Source: Myxococcales bacterium (GTDB lineage Bacteria > Myxococcota_A > Polyangia > Polyangiales > Polyangiaceae). From it: a stretch of 53,804 nt of DNA. The notes below the pieces were generated by a model. That model saw nothing but the letters and a program-made list of their open reading frames with translations, did no database searches and was not told the DNA's origin. Both the position numbers and the translations under genes were made by a program. The DNA lies in NCBI GenBank assembly GCA_016794345.1, contig JAEUKE010000134.1, positions 1 through 53,804 of the forward strand, in the 5' to 3' direction. Below, one piece after another: positions 15,715 to 24,378 of this stretch (positions within the stretch are counted from its first letter, which is position 1; every line of letters starts with the position of its first letter).

Positions 15715-15729
15715 TCGAGAGTAGCTCAA

Positions 15730-17097
15730 GTGCGGCAATCTCGCGAAGATGTTGTGGTCGTTGGTGGGGGCCCCGTCGGGCTAGTCTGCGCGCTCCTCCT
15801 CGAAAATCAGGGCTACCGCGTCCGGGTCTACGAGAGTCGACCGGATCCGCGGCGCAGCGCGGCGCTCACCTTCGGCCGGTCCATAAGCTTGACTCTCACG
15901 AGCCGCGGCTGGCGTGCATTACGGTCCGCTGGTGTCGAGGATCACGTCCGCCGCTTGGCGTTCCCTTTGCGTGGGAGGACCATTCACCTCGAAGGTGGCC
16001 GGACTCAATTCCATGCTTATGGCCCGAACGGCGAGTCGATCGAATCCGTCATGCGAGACGAGTTCGTACGTGTCCTGGTGGATGCCGCGGAGCGTCGAAC
16101 CGGAATCGAGCTTTTGTTCGAGCACCGGTGCCTGGGGCTCACCCCCGACCTCGAGCGGATCCGCTTCACGAGCGCCGCCCAGACGGAGACGACCATTTCG
16201 GTCGAGCGCGTCATCGCGGCCGACGGGATCAACTCCGCCATTCGTCGATCCTTCATCGACACCGAAGGTTTCGACCAGTCCACGCGGTACTCGCGCCATT
16301 TCTACCGGGAGCTCTCGCTCGTCGGCCCCAACCCCGATGAGTGGCCCCTCGATCCGGGCTCGCTCCACCTCTGGCCGCGGGAGGACGTCCTCCTCGTCGC
16401 GTTTCCGAACCAGCAGCGCCGCTTCACCGGGACGTTGTTCATGCCCATGGATGGTCCGCGGTCTTTTCACGCGGTCCATCGCCCCGCACTCCTCCAGCAG
16501 TTGTTCGAGAACACCTTCTCCGACCTCGTGGAGCTGACGCCCCGAAGGAACGCGGAGTTCTTCGGCGGCGCCCCGTGGGCCCTGGGCTCCACGACCTGCT
16601 CTCCCTGGACGTTCAGAGAAAAGATCGCGCTGGTCGGCGATGCGGCCCACGCAATGGTGCCGTTCCTCGGCCAAGGGCTGAACGCAGGGCTCGAAGACGT
16701 GACCACCCTCACCAATACGCTCGAGGAGCTCGACTGGAACTGGGCGGAGGCGCTTCACGCTTATCCCGATCGTCGCAAGCCGGACTGCGACGCCGTCACC
16801 GCGCTGGCAGAAGAGCACTATCGAGAGCTGGCCCAGGAGTCGCGCAGCCCGGAGTTCGTGCTGAAGAAGCGTATCGAGGCCCGCCTGATCGAGCTCTTCC
16901 CGGATCGCTTCTCCACGCCATACGCCGTGATCAGCTTCACCGAACGGCCCTATCGCGAGGTGCACGAGGTCGCCAAGCTGCAGGAGCGAATCGTGTCCCG
17001 CCTCATGGAACTGCCCGACGTCGCCGATCTGCTCGGGCGGAGCTCGTTCGAAGAGGAGCTCCGAGCCATGGCCACGCCGCTCCTCTGGCCCCGCTGA
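15730..17097 (+). CDS. Kynurenine 3-monooxygenase-like FAD monooxygenase
   Basis: About 455 residues from a GTG at 15730; the open frame extends upstream into the divergent gene but the Rossmann motif VVVVGGGPVGLVCALL begins right after this start. Features typical of KMO rather than generic hydroxylases: RSISLTLTSRGWRALRSAG, YGPNGESIESVMRDE, LHLWPREDVLLVAFPNQ, and the second FAD motif GDAAHAMVPFLGQGLNAGLED. Predicted to hydroxylate kynurenine or a related anthranilic-type substrate using NAD(P)H and O2. No kynureninase or tryptophan dioxygenase is present in the window. GC content looks lower than its neighbours in the first third, a possible sign of transfer. Confidence 0.85.
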   Translation: MRQSREDVVVVGGGPVGLVCALLLENQGYRVRVYESRPDPRRSAALTFGRSISLTLTSRGWRALRSAGVEDHVRRLAFPLRGRTIHLEGGRTQFHAYGPNGESIESVMRDEFVRVLVDAAERRTGIELLFEHRCLGLTPDLERIRFTSAAQTETTISVERVIAADGINSAIRRSFIDTEGFDQSTRYSRHFYRELSLVGPNPDEWPLDPGSLHLWPREDVLLVAFPNQQRRFTGTLFMPMDGPRSFHAVHRPALLQQLFENTFSDLVELTPRRNAEFFGGAPWALGSTTCSPWTFREKIALVGDAAHAMVPFLGQGLNAGLEDVTTLTNTLEELDWNWAEALHAYPDRRKPDCDAVTALAEEHYRELAQESRSPEFVLKKRIEARLIELFPDRFSTPYAVISFTERPYREVHEVAKLQERIVSRLMELPDVADLLGRSSFEEELRAMATPLLWPR

Positions 17098-17129
17098 GCG
17101 CCCCGCGCTCCGCATCGCGAGGAGTGAAG

Positions 17130-17154
17130 GCGCCCGCTCCATTCGAGCGGGCGC
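17130..17154. terminator. Hairpin terminator between convergent genes
   Basis: A perfect 10-bp stem GCGCCCGCTC / GAGCGGGCGC with loop CATTC, followed by TT, between the KMO-like gene and the lysyl oxidase gene. Probably serves both strands. Confidence 0.65.
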
Positions 17155-17197
17155 TTGCTCGGGGTCGGCCCCCCCCGGGCGCGTCAGCCAGTCCGGC

Positions 17198-18571
17198 TCA
17201 GTACCCGCACTCGTCGATGATGCCGAGCACCTGGACGCTCTTGTTCGGGCCGTTCATGCCCGTCAGGCGAATGTGGTTGATGACGCAGTTGTTATCCTCG
17301 TCCTCTTCTTCGATCTCGTTGAACGGATCGGCGCAGAACTCGAGACGGTAATAGCCGTTCGGCACGTTGCTGACCTCGATGTATTGGTCGGGGATGTACC
17401 AGTCGTAGACGTCCGCCCAGCCGTTGTTGACGCCCTGGCGATATTCGTCCGTCACGCCGTCGCTGGCGTACGGGAAGAGGCAATCGGGCGCGTAATACTT
17501 CCGAGGACCGTCGCCTTTCTCGCCCCACGCGTCGATGCGGATGTCCGCCATGCAGAAGCTCACCTTCTGCGCCAGCCGCAGCGGGGCGTTGCCGATCTTG
17601 GCGCCGTACACGTTCGACTTCCAGAGCGCCGCGTTGGCGAAGCTCGAGTAGTGGTAGTGGCCGTGGGTGTCGTGGAACTCGACCTCACCGCCCGGCTGAT
17701 CCTGGTAGGTGCCGTCGCTCCTGTACACGCGCTGCGACACCGGGAACGTCGTGTCGTCTTCCGGCGCCACCCCGGTGGGCGTCTGCCACGCGATCTCCAC
17801 CGGGCCCTTGCCGGTGTTCGCCACGATCTGGTCGAAGCGCAGGCAGGTCTGCGCCCCGTCCTCCGCGGTCTCGCTCAAGAAGCAGCTCGAGCCCGGCGGC
17901 GGATCCGGCTCGAAGATGGGGAACGAGGGCGTATCGAACGTGATGCGCTCGGTGCCGCGGAACTCGAGGTCCGGCAGGAGGCGCTTGGCGGGGTTGATCT
18001 TCGGCAGGTACTCGACCTCGGCCAGCGCCTCGTAGTCGATCGAGGGGCTCACGTTGTACGTCGGGTCGTATTGGACCCAGACGTCGTACCAGCCGTTCTC
18101 CGGCTCCGGTATGAACGCAGACTGGGAGACCGCGATAATCCCCGGCGATGCGCCGACGAGGTCGCCGTCTTTGTAGATCCAGAGGTTGAGGGTATCGAAC
18201 TCGCCGCAGCAGCCCGGGACGCCGGGAGGCAACGTGTGCGGACCGGGGTTGCCGAACCAACGCAGCGCGACCTGGACCCCGCCGGGCTTGTTGGGGTTGT
18301 TGAAGGTCCCGTGGGGCAGGTCGATCTTCAGGCGGAAGTGATCACAAGGGACGCCGGCGCACTCCGGGGGCTCGCCGCCGGTGGGGGCGTCATCCGGGCC
18401 GACCGTGCCTTCCCAGAACAGCGGCTTGTTCTTGCTCTTCAGCTTGCCGCTCCCCACGAGGAGCGCGTCAGCCGATTCACCCACCGTCTCGTCCGACTCG
18501 AGGTCGGCCGACTCCGCGCAGCCCGCCAGCAACAACCCCAGACAACCCACCCCGACGCCGAGGAATCGCAT
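17198..18571 (-). CDS. Lysyl oxidase-like copper amine oxidase lipoprotein
   Basis: About 457 residues from the ATG at 18571, which opens a lipoprotein signal (GCLGLLLAGC). The C-terminal 200 residues match the lysyl oxidase domain. The copper site HDTHGHYHYSSFANA carries the three spaced histidines. QKVSFCMADI contains the lysine, and GWADVYDWYIPDQYIEV the tyrosine, expected to form the lysine tyrosylquinone cofactor. The closing NNCVINHIRLTG is also typical. The N-terminal 200 residues are an extra beta-rich region with its own Cys pairs (VPGCCGEFD). In animals this family crosslinks collagen and elastin; bacterial members are sparse and their substrates unknown. Export to the envelope suggests oxidation of lysines in surface proteins. 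Confidence 0.88.
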   Translation of the reverse strand: MRFLGVGVGCLGLLLAGCAESADLESDETVGESADALLVGSGKLKSKNKPLFWEGTVGPDDAPTGGEPPECAGVPCDHFRLKIDLPHGTFNNPNKPGGVQVALRWFGNPGPHTLPPGVPGCCGEFDTLNLWIYKDGDLVGASPGIIAVSQSAFIPEPENGWYDVWVQYDPTYNVSPSIDYEALAEVEYLPKINPAKRLLPDLEFRGTERITFDTPSFPIFEPDPPPGSSCFLSETAEDGAQTCLRFDQIVANTGKGPVEIAWQTPTGVAPEDDTTFPVSQRVYRSDGTYQDQPGGEVEFHDTHGHYHYSSFANAALWKSNVYGAKIGNAPLRLAQKVSFCMADIRIDAWGEKGDGPRKYYAPDCLFPYASDGVTDEYRQGVNNGWADVYDWYIPDQYIEVSNVPNGYYRLEFCADPFNEIEEEDEDNNCVINHIRLTGMNGPNKSVQVLGIIDECGY

Positions 18572-18886
18572 GCCAGTCGGGCTAGCAAGGCTCACGCCAG
18601 AGAATTGTGCTGAGGTTTCAGTCAATTGGCGGTCGCAATTGTTTGATATGCAACACAAACACCCCCCGAGGCCCCCGGAGAGACCTTACGTATTGGAAGT
18701 TGTTGACTATTTGCTGCTTCCTGCAAATGAGCCAGCCGCCTGTTGCAAAATCAACAATGAGATCTCGCCTGGACGGATCAACGGCTCGCGACGCCTCGGC
18801 CACAAGCCCCGCGGCCTCGTCGATTCTCTTCTCCGCCGAGCGCTCGTCATCGGCGGCTCGTGGGCTCGCCGCGACTTCGTCGAGCG
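18572..18886. other. AT-richer intergenic region upstream of the lysyl oxidase gene
   Basis: About 315 bases without a convincing gene. Locally AT-rich compared with the window. Contains CAATTG-7 bp-CAATTG (18624-18643 region) and TTGACT on the minus strand. A TGCTAGCCC element (18579-18587, minus) ends 7 bases before the ATG at 18571. Short open frames here lack start signals and are not called. Confidence 0.5.
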
Positions 18887-19813
18887 CTAGCTCTGCTTCA
18901 GGAGAACGCGGTTGCGACCACAGCGCTTCGCCTCATAGAGCGCCTCGTCGGCGGCGGCGATGAGCTGAAACGGGGTCTCGACCGGGCTGGTCGGGTAGGA
19001 CGCAACGCCGACGCTGATCGTCACGGGATACCGCCGGCCGTCGTGCTCGAAGATGCTCGACTCGACCGTGCTGCGGAGGCGCTCGCCGAGGACCCCCGCG
19101 TGGTGAAGCTTCACGCCTCGGCAGAGGATCGCGAACTCTTCACCGCCGTAGCGCCCGAACACGTCCTCCTGGCGGAGCGCGCCCGCGGCCAGCTTGGCGA
19201 GCTTCACGAGAACGGCGTCGCCGGCGAGGTGTCCGTAGGTGTCGTTGATCCGCTTGAAGTAGTCGACGTCGAACATCAAGAGCGACAGGTCGAACTGATG
19301 CCGGCGCGAGTAGGACAGCTCGCTGTCGAGGCGGTCGAGGAAGAATTTCTTGTTGTAGGCGCCCGTGAGCCCGTCGCGCAGCGCGGCGTCGTACATCCGC
19401 TGCTGGAAGCTCTCCTCGATGTCGTCGGAGTAGCCGAACTTGAGGATGGTGGTGGGCCCGAGGCGGATCTTGTCGCCGTCCTCCAGGACCTGCTTCATGG
19501 CGATGCGCAGGCCGTTCACGAGCGTCCCGTTCGCGCTCCCCAGATCCTCGATGAGGTACTTGCCTGCCTCGAGGAAGATGCGCGCGTGACGGCGCGAGAT
19601 GCCGTCGTCGTTGAGCCGGATGTTGGCGTTCGAGGCTCGGCCCACCACGACCTCGACGCCGTCGAGGCGGTACATTTCACCCACGTTCGTGCCGGCGAGC
19701 ACGACGACGCTGGCGCGATCTCGCTTGCGCCTCTTCTTCAGCTCGTCGTCGAGCTCCCCCATGCTCGCGACCATGGTCGCGTCGGGGTCTTCGTCCAGGA
19801 TCGAGCCCGGCAT
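18887..19813 (-). CDS. FHA-GGDEF diguanylate cyclase
   Basis: About 308 residues from ATG 19813; a GTG at 19831 would add six. An N-terminal FHA domain (about residues 35-125) shows the phosphothreonine-binding signature VVVGRASNANIRLNDDGISRRHARI and LGSANGTLVNG. A GGDEF domain follows with active-site GGEEF near residue 220 and the inhibitory RxxD (RQED) eight residues upstream, so the enzyme should be active and product-inhibited. It should convert two GTP to cyclic di-GMP, with output controlled by binding a Thr-phosphorylated partner. This connects Ser/Thr kinase signalling, abundant in myxobacteria, to c-di-GMP. Confidence 0.93.
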   Translation of the reverse strand: MPGSILDEDPDATMVASMGELDDELKKRRKRDRASVVVLAGTNVGEMYRLDGVEVVVGRASNANIRLNDDGISRRHARIFLEAGKYLIEDLGSANGTLVNGLRIAMKQVLEDGDKIRLGPTTILKFGYSDDIEESFQQRMYDAALRDGLTGAYNKKFFLDRLDSELSYSRRHQFDLSLLMFDVDYFKRINDTYGHLAGDAVLVKLAKLAAGALRQEDVFGRYGGEEFAILCRGVKLHHAGVLGERLRSTVESSIFEHDGRRYPVTISVGVASYPTSPVETPFQLIAAADEALYEAKRCGRNRVLLKQS

Positions 19814-19872
19814 CAGAGGACAAGAAACCACCCGGAGAAGCCGTGGTCAAGACGCCGTCGCGGTCTGACCCT

Positions 19873-20535
19873 TCAGGCGGCCGCGCCCAGAGGAACCACG
19901 AACTGCTCCACCAGGAGATCTGCGCCCCGGAACTCGAGGAAAGTGGCGTCCGCGTGGCGGGCCGAGGTCGGTTGAGCCCCGGAGAGGGCCTCCCCCACGG
20001 AGCCTACATTGATGACCCGGACGCCCATGACCGTTCGGTCGAAGGGGACGTGTGAGCCGCCGCAGACAACCACGTCCGCCGGGTCGTCCCCCAGGAGGGC
20101 CCGGATCTCGTCGTCACTCATGTCGTGGGTGAAGGGCTCGGTGGGATCGAGCGGAGAGCCGTGCACGAGCATCAGCTCGCCACCGTCCGGCAGGGGCATC
20201 CGGACGCTCGGCGCGAGCCGAGACAGCCGCGCGAGGATGAGCTCCCCCAGCTCGGCGCGGGCCACCGCGAGGCGCTCGAGGCGTTGCCGCTCGTGCTCGT
20301 CGCGACCGCGGATCTTTCCAGGGTCGATCGTGGCCACGGCCTTGTCCCCGACACCCTGCACCATGGTGGCCTGGGCCTGCATGAGGCGGCGCCAGACCTC
20401 GAGCGGCTGGTCCCCCGGGAAACAGAGATCGCCGGCCACCAGAAGCCGTGCGTAGCCTCGCCGCTCCGCGGCGGCGAGGACCGCCGCCAGGGCGTTCGCG
20501 TCGCCTTGAATGTCGGAAATGCAGAGCCAGCGCAC
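19873..20535 (-). CDS. Metallophosphoesterase (YfcE-like)
   Basis: About 220 residues from GTG 20535. Longer starts exist upstream but overlap glnE, and a TATGCT box ends 6 bases before this GTG. Calcineurin-like fold motifs are visible: CISDIQGDANALAAVL (DxH/D-type metal ligands, here with Gln replacing the usual His after Asp-Ile), VAGDLCFPGD, then LMLVHGSPLD and VVCGGSHVPFD for the later metal histidines. Predicted phosphodiesterase or phosphatase with a binuclear metal site; substrate unknown. The first motif reads SDIQGD instead of SDxHG, which may alter activity. Divergent from glnE. Confidence 0.82.
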   Translation of the reverse strand: MRWLCISDIQGDANALAAVLAAAERRGYARLLVAGDLCFPGDQPLEVWRRLMQAQATMVQGVGDKAVATIDPGKIRGRDEHERQRLERLAVARAELGELILARLSRLAPSVRMPLPDGGELMLVHGSPLDPTEPFTHDMSDDEIRALLGDDPADVVVCGGSHVPFDRTVMGVRVINVGSVGEALSGAQPTSARHADATFLEFRGADLLVEQFVVPLGAAA

Positions 20536-20541
20536 CTGAGG

Positions 20542-20547
20542 AGCATA
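20542..20547 (-). promoter_or_regulatory. -10 element (TATGCT) of the phosphoesterase gene
   Basis: Minus-strand TATGCT ends 6 bases before the GTG at 20535, fitting a leaderless transcript. Confidence 0.45.
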
Positions 20548-20583
20548 GCGCAAACGGACTCCGAGCTCGCCCTCAACCGACGC

Positions 20584-20589
20584 TAATCT
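20584..20589 (+). promoter_or_regulatory. -10 element (TAATCT) of glnE
   Basis: TAATCT ends 8 bases before the ATG at 20598. Divergent from the phosphoesterase promoter about 40 bases away. Confidence 0.4.
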
Positions 20590-20597
20590 CCTCGGGA

Positions 20598-23555
20598 ATG
20601 CCGAAGCTCTCTCGCGAGATCGCCGGGCTCTCGGCCCGTGTTGAGCCGATGCGCGCGGCGGAGGCCCGCGAGGAGCTCGCGAGCCGCTTCGACGACCCGG
20701 TCGCGCTCGAGGCGGGGGTCTTGCTCTCCACGTGTTTCCCCGCCCTGGCGCAAGCGGTCCGAGCATCGCCCGCCGACGTTGCGCAGATCGCGAGGGACGG
20801 CTGGCGGACGACGCGGACCAGGGCGACGCTCATCGCCGGGCTTCGGGCGGAGGTCGCGCGCCAGGGCGGCGACGTTCAGAAGGCGCTGCGCGTCTTCGGG
20901 CGTCGCGAGCGGATGCGCGTCGCGCTCCGCGAGCTCTTGCCGCGCGCGCTCGGCGGCGCAGACGTCGACGTCACCTCACGCGAGCTGGCCTACCTCGGGG
21001 ACGCGACGATCGAAGGCGCGCTCGACGAGGCCGCCGACTGGGCCAAGAGGCGCTTCGGGCAGCCGATGCGCAACGATGGCCGCCCCTCCACGTTCTTCGT
21101 GCTGGGCATGGGCAAGCTCGGCGGAGAAGAGCTCAACGCCGGGAGCGACGTCGACCTCATCTACTTCTACGACACCGACGAGGGACAGGTCGTGCCGCCG
21201 ACCGGCGAGCCGTCTTCGATGACGTTGCACGAGCACTGGCTGCGTGTCGGTCGCCGCCTGACGGAGAACCTCGAAGCGCTCACGGAGGACGGCCTCGTCT
21301 GGCGCGTGGATCTGCGGCTGCGTCCCGAGGGTGGCTCGGGCCCGCTGGTCAACTCGATCGCGGCGGCGGAACGCTACTACGAGTCCTTCGGTCGCCTCTG
21401 GGAGCGCGCCGCGCTCGTGCGCGCGAGGCCGGTAGCGGGAGACCTCGCGCTCGGCGAGTCGCTGCTCGCCGCGCTCGTCCCGTTCGTGTGGCGCCGACGG
21501 ATCGATCCAACGATCGCCGTCGAGATGACGAGCCTCGTGCGCCGAGCGAGAGCCGAGCTGTCCGAGGACGAAGCGCGGGATCTCAAGCTCGGCCGCGGCG
21601 GCATTCGCGAAGCAGAGTTCTTCGTTCAGACGCTCCAGCTCATCTGGGGCGGGCGCGACGAGACGCTGCGCCCTCGGCCGACCCTCGTCGCGCTCGCGCG
21701 GCTCGAGGCCAAGGGGCTGTGCACGGCGCGGGAAGCCAGCGACATCGCCGACGCATACCTCGCGCTGCGCCGCGCCGAGCACGCGACGCAGGTGGCCTCC
21801 GGCGTGCAGACCCACCTCCTCCCGCAAGGCAAGGAGCTGCTCCGCCTCGCCAAGACGCTCGGCTTCGCGTCGGACGAGGCGTTCCTCGTGGATCTCGCGC
21901 GACACCGCCGCCGCGTGGAGGCGAGGCTGCTCTCGCTCCTGCCGGCGGGCGCCGAGCCGGCCGAGGCACGGTGGGCGCTCCACCTCGCGGCGATCGAGAG
22001 CGGAGACGTGGCTACGCTGCGCTCGCTCTTCGCGCCGCTCTGCGCCGCGCTCGGCCGCGAGGACGAAGACGAGCTTCTCGCTTTCACGAAGAACATGCTG
22101 GAGCTGGGTCAACACCCCGACTCGCTGCTGGGCGTGCGCACGCGCGAGTCCTTCCCGGGGCTTGCAGAGACGCTGCTCGACGCGCTCACCGACGCGGCGG
22201 ATCCGATCCAGTCGGCGCGTTACCTCCGCTTCTTCTTCGCCCGCGTGAGACAGCCGGCCGTCTATGTCCGCCTCGCCTTCGCCGATCCGGCCACGTTGCG
22301 GCGCCTCGTCTCCATCGTGGGGGCGAGCGCGTTCATCGGCGACGCGCTGTGCAACAAGCCCGAGCTCGGCGACATCATCTTGTTCTCTCGGGCACGGCCG
22401 AGCGCGGAGGCGATCCGCGAGGACGTGCTCGGGCTCGCCCGAGTCGAGGCGCGTCCGGACGAGGATCCCGACGAGGCGCTCGTCGGGACGCTCCGCGAGG
22501 CGAAGACCCGCGTGACGCTGGAGGTCGCGCTCGCCGATCTCGCGGGCGATCTCGTCGTGCGCGACGTGAACCACGCCCTGACCGCCCTCGCGGATGCGTC
22601 GCTCGAGGTCGCGGCGCGGCGAGCGCTGCGTGTCGCGGACGCGGGCGCGGTCCGAGGCTTCTCGGTCATCGCCATGGGGAAGCTCGGCGGGCGCGAGATC
22701 AGCTACGGCTCCGACCTCGACGTCCTGTTCGTCTACGACCCGGAGGCGACGGACGATCGCGACGCAGGCGCGTTCTTCGCGCGCGCAGCGAGGAAGGTCA
22801 TCCGCTTCATCACGACCTTCCACGGCGCGGGCCCGGGCTACGATCTCGACACGCGCCTGCGGCCCAGCGGCAACCAAGGCCTCCTCGTCACCACCATCGA
22901 CGCCTTCGAGCGCTACCACGGGCTCGGCAAATCGGAGAGCGGGCGCTCCCGTGCGGCCGCCTGGGAGCGAATGGCGCTGACGCGGGCTCGGTTCGCCGCC
23001 GGCGATCCGGAGCTCGGCGCGCGTTTCCTGGCGACCTCCGAGCGCGCGGCTTACGCCGAGCCGCCCACGGAGGACGACGCGGCCGACCTGGTGCGCATTC
23101 GCGCGCGCGTCCTCCGTGAGGGCAGCGGCGAGCGCCCCGGCGTGTTCGACATCAAGCTCGGCCGCGGCGGCCTCTTCGAGATCGAGCTCATCGCCCAGTT
23201 CCTGCAGCTGAGGCACGGGCGAGATCTCGGCCCTGCGGTACGTTCGGCCGAGACGCTGCTCGCCCTCGAAGGTCTACGGGACGCCGGGGTGTTGCGCAGC
23301 GAACACGCCGCCACGTTGATCGACGCGTATGGCTTCCTGCGCAGGCTCGAGCTTCGGGTCCGCATCGTTCGAGCCGACGGCTCCCACTTGCTCGAGGAGC
23401 GAAGCGCCGTCCTCGAGCCGCTCGCGAGGCGGATGGGCCTCCGCGATCACCCCGCGCGGCCCGCCGGAGAGTCGTTGACGGAGGCGTACGTCACCCAGAC
23501 ATCCCGCGTTCGTGCGGTGTTCGAGGAGGTGCTCGGGGCGAACGCGACACCATGA
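20598..23555 (+). CDS. glnE: Bifunctional glutamine synthetase adenylyltransferase/deadenylase
   Basis: About 985 residues, close to the family length. Two nucleotidyltransferase domains are visible: GMGKLGGEELNAGSDVDL near residue 170 (N-terminal deadenylase half) and AMGKLGGREISYGSDLDV near residue 692 (C-terminal adenylylase half). Each is followed by its helical GlnD-type domain with DLKLGRGGIREAEFF and DIKLGRGGLFEIELI. It adds or removes AMP on glutamine synthetase according to nitrogen status, normally directed by PII proteins. No glnA or glnB is in the window. The ATG follows a -10-like TAATCT by 8 bases. Confidence 0.96.
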   Translation: MPKLSREIAGLSARVEPMRAAEAREELASRFDDPVALEAGVLLSTCFPALAQAVRASPADVAQIARDGWRTTRTRATLIAGLRAEVARQGGDVQKALRVFGRRERMRVALRELLPRALGGADVDVTSRELAYLGDATIEGALDEAADWAKRRFGQPMRNDGRPSTFFVLGMGKLGGEELNAGSDVDLIYFYDTDEGQVVPPTGEPSSMTLHEHWLRVGRRLTENLEALTEDGLVWRVDLRLRPEGGSGPLVNSIAAAERYYESFGRLWERAALVRARPVAGDLALGESLLAALVPFVWRRRIDPTIAVEMTSLVRRARAELSEDEARDLKLGRGGIREAEFFVQTLQLIWGGRDETLRPRPTLVALARLEAKGLCTAREASDIADAYLALRRAEHATQVASGVQTHLLPQGKELLRLAKTLGFASDEAFLVDLARHRRRVEARLLSLLPAGAEPAEARWALHLAAIESGDVATLRSLFAPLCAALGREDEDELLAFTKNMLELGQHPDSLLGVRTRESFPGLAETLLDALTDAADPIQSARYLRFFFARVRQPAVYVRLAFADPATLRRLVSIVGASAFIGDALCNKPELGDIILFSRARPSAEAIREDVLGLARVEARPDEDPDEALVGTLREAKTRVTLEVALADLAGDLVVRDVNHALTALADASLEVAARRALRVADAGAVRGFSVIAMGKLGGREISYGSDLDVLFVYDPEATDDRDAGAFFARAARKVIRFITTFHGAGPGYDLDTRLRPSGNQGLLVTTIDAFERYHGLGKSESGRSRAAAWERMALTRARFAAGDPELGARFLATSERAAYAEPPTEDDAADLVRIRARVLREGSGERPGVFDIKLGRGGLFEIELIAQFLQLRHGRDLGPAVRSAETLLALEGLRDAGVLRSEHAATLIDAYGFLRRLELRVRIVRADGSHLLEERSAVLEPLARRMGLRDHPARPAGESLTEAYVTQTSRVRAVFEEVLGANATP

Positions 23556-23611
23556 TGGACGAGGCGGCCCCTCCCGTGTAACGATGAGTCACTTACGGGC
23601 CGAGGAAGGGG

Positions 23612-24283
23612 ATGGCGAACTCGCGATACGAGGTCGGGGGGAAGAGCGCCGCGACAACGGCTCTGGAGCCCTCACATGCCGAGCGCGCCGAGCACGCGCT
23701 CGGCCGACCGCGTCTTTGCCTCCTCGGCGTCGTCGGCGGGACGACCCTCGCGCTCGACCTGACGACCTCTCGAAAGACGACGTTCGGGCGCAGCGCTGAA
23801 GCTGACATCGCTGTCACGCACCCCACCATCTCGCGTGTCCACGCCGCCTTCTTCGTCACGACCGACGGCGACATGTTGCGCTGCGAGGTCGAAGATCTGG
23901 GGAGCCTCAACGGCACCCGCGTGCGCGGCGAGCGCCTGGCCGCCAACGAGCGCGTGGAGATCAAGCCCGGCGACACCGTGGACCTGGGCTCGACCAGCTT
24001 CTTGCTGCAGCGTCGGCACCACGCGACGTCGCAGCCGCCCAAGCCGACGCCGGTCCTCTTGGGCTCGTCACCGACCACCCGCTCGCTCGCGGAGGCGGTC
24101 GACGCCAAAATCGCCCCTCCCCTCTCGCTCCAGACGGAGCTCGACGAGATCGAACGCGAGCGCGTCCTGCGCACCTTCGAAGAGTGCGGCAGCGATCCGC
24201 GCCGAGCGGCGGAGATCCTCGGCATGAGCCGAGCGACGCTCCTCCGCCGGCTCGAGAGCTACGGGTTTTCCCCGAACCGCTGA
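23612..24283 (+). CDS. FHA domain protein with Fis-type DNA-binding domain
   Basis: About 223 residues from ATG 23612, preceded by AGGA at 5-base spacing. An FHA domain (about residues 45-135) has TTFGRSAEADIAVTHPTISRVHA and LGSLNGTRVRG. After a Pro-rich linker, a Fis-type helix-turn-helix forms the C-terminus (DPRRAAEILGMSRATLLRRL). There is no AAA+ domain between them, so it is not a standard FHA sigma-54 activator; it looks like such a protein with the ATPase removed. It probably binds DNA and a phosphothreonine partner. It may modulate an intact activator. Begins 56 bases after glnE. Confidence 0.85.
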   Translation: MANSRYEVGGKSAATTALEPSHAERAEHALGRPRLCLLGVVGGTTLALDLTTSRKTTFGRSAEADIAVTHPTISRVHAAFFVTTDGDMLRCEVEDLGSLNGTRVRGERLAANERVEIKPGDTVDLGSTSFLLQRRHHATSQPPKPTPVLLGSSPTTRSLAEAVDAKIAPPLSLQTELDEIERERVLRTFEECGSDPRRAAEILGMSRATLLRRLESYGFSPNR

Positions 24284-24349
24284 CGGGGACGAACAACGGG
24301 CGGGTCGCGTGACGGGCGGGCGCTGCTGGCCACGCCCGTGCGCGTGGCG

Positions 24350-24368
24350 GGCGGCCGCGCCGGCCGCC
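24350..24368. terminator. Hairpin between convergent genes
   Basis: Stem GGCGGCC / GGCCGCC with 5-base loop, between the FHA-Fis gene and the cheY-like gene. No U-tract. Confidence 0.45.
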
Positions 24369-24378
24369 GTCGCGCCCC

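Noticed and set aside
15601..15729. Longer N-terminus for the KMO-like protein.
   Set aside because: It would overlap the divergent methyltransferase gene, and the FAD motif starts right after the GTG at 15730.
18618..18803. Small minus-strand frame (61 codons) upstream of the lysyl oxidase gene.
   Set aside because: No ribosome-binding site, no -10 box at its start and no recognisable protein features.
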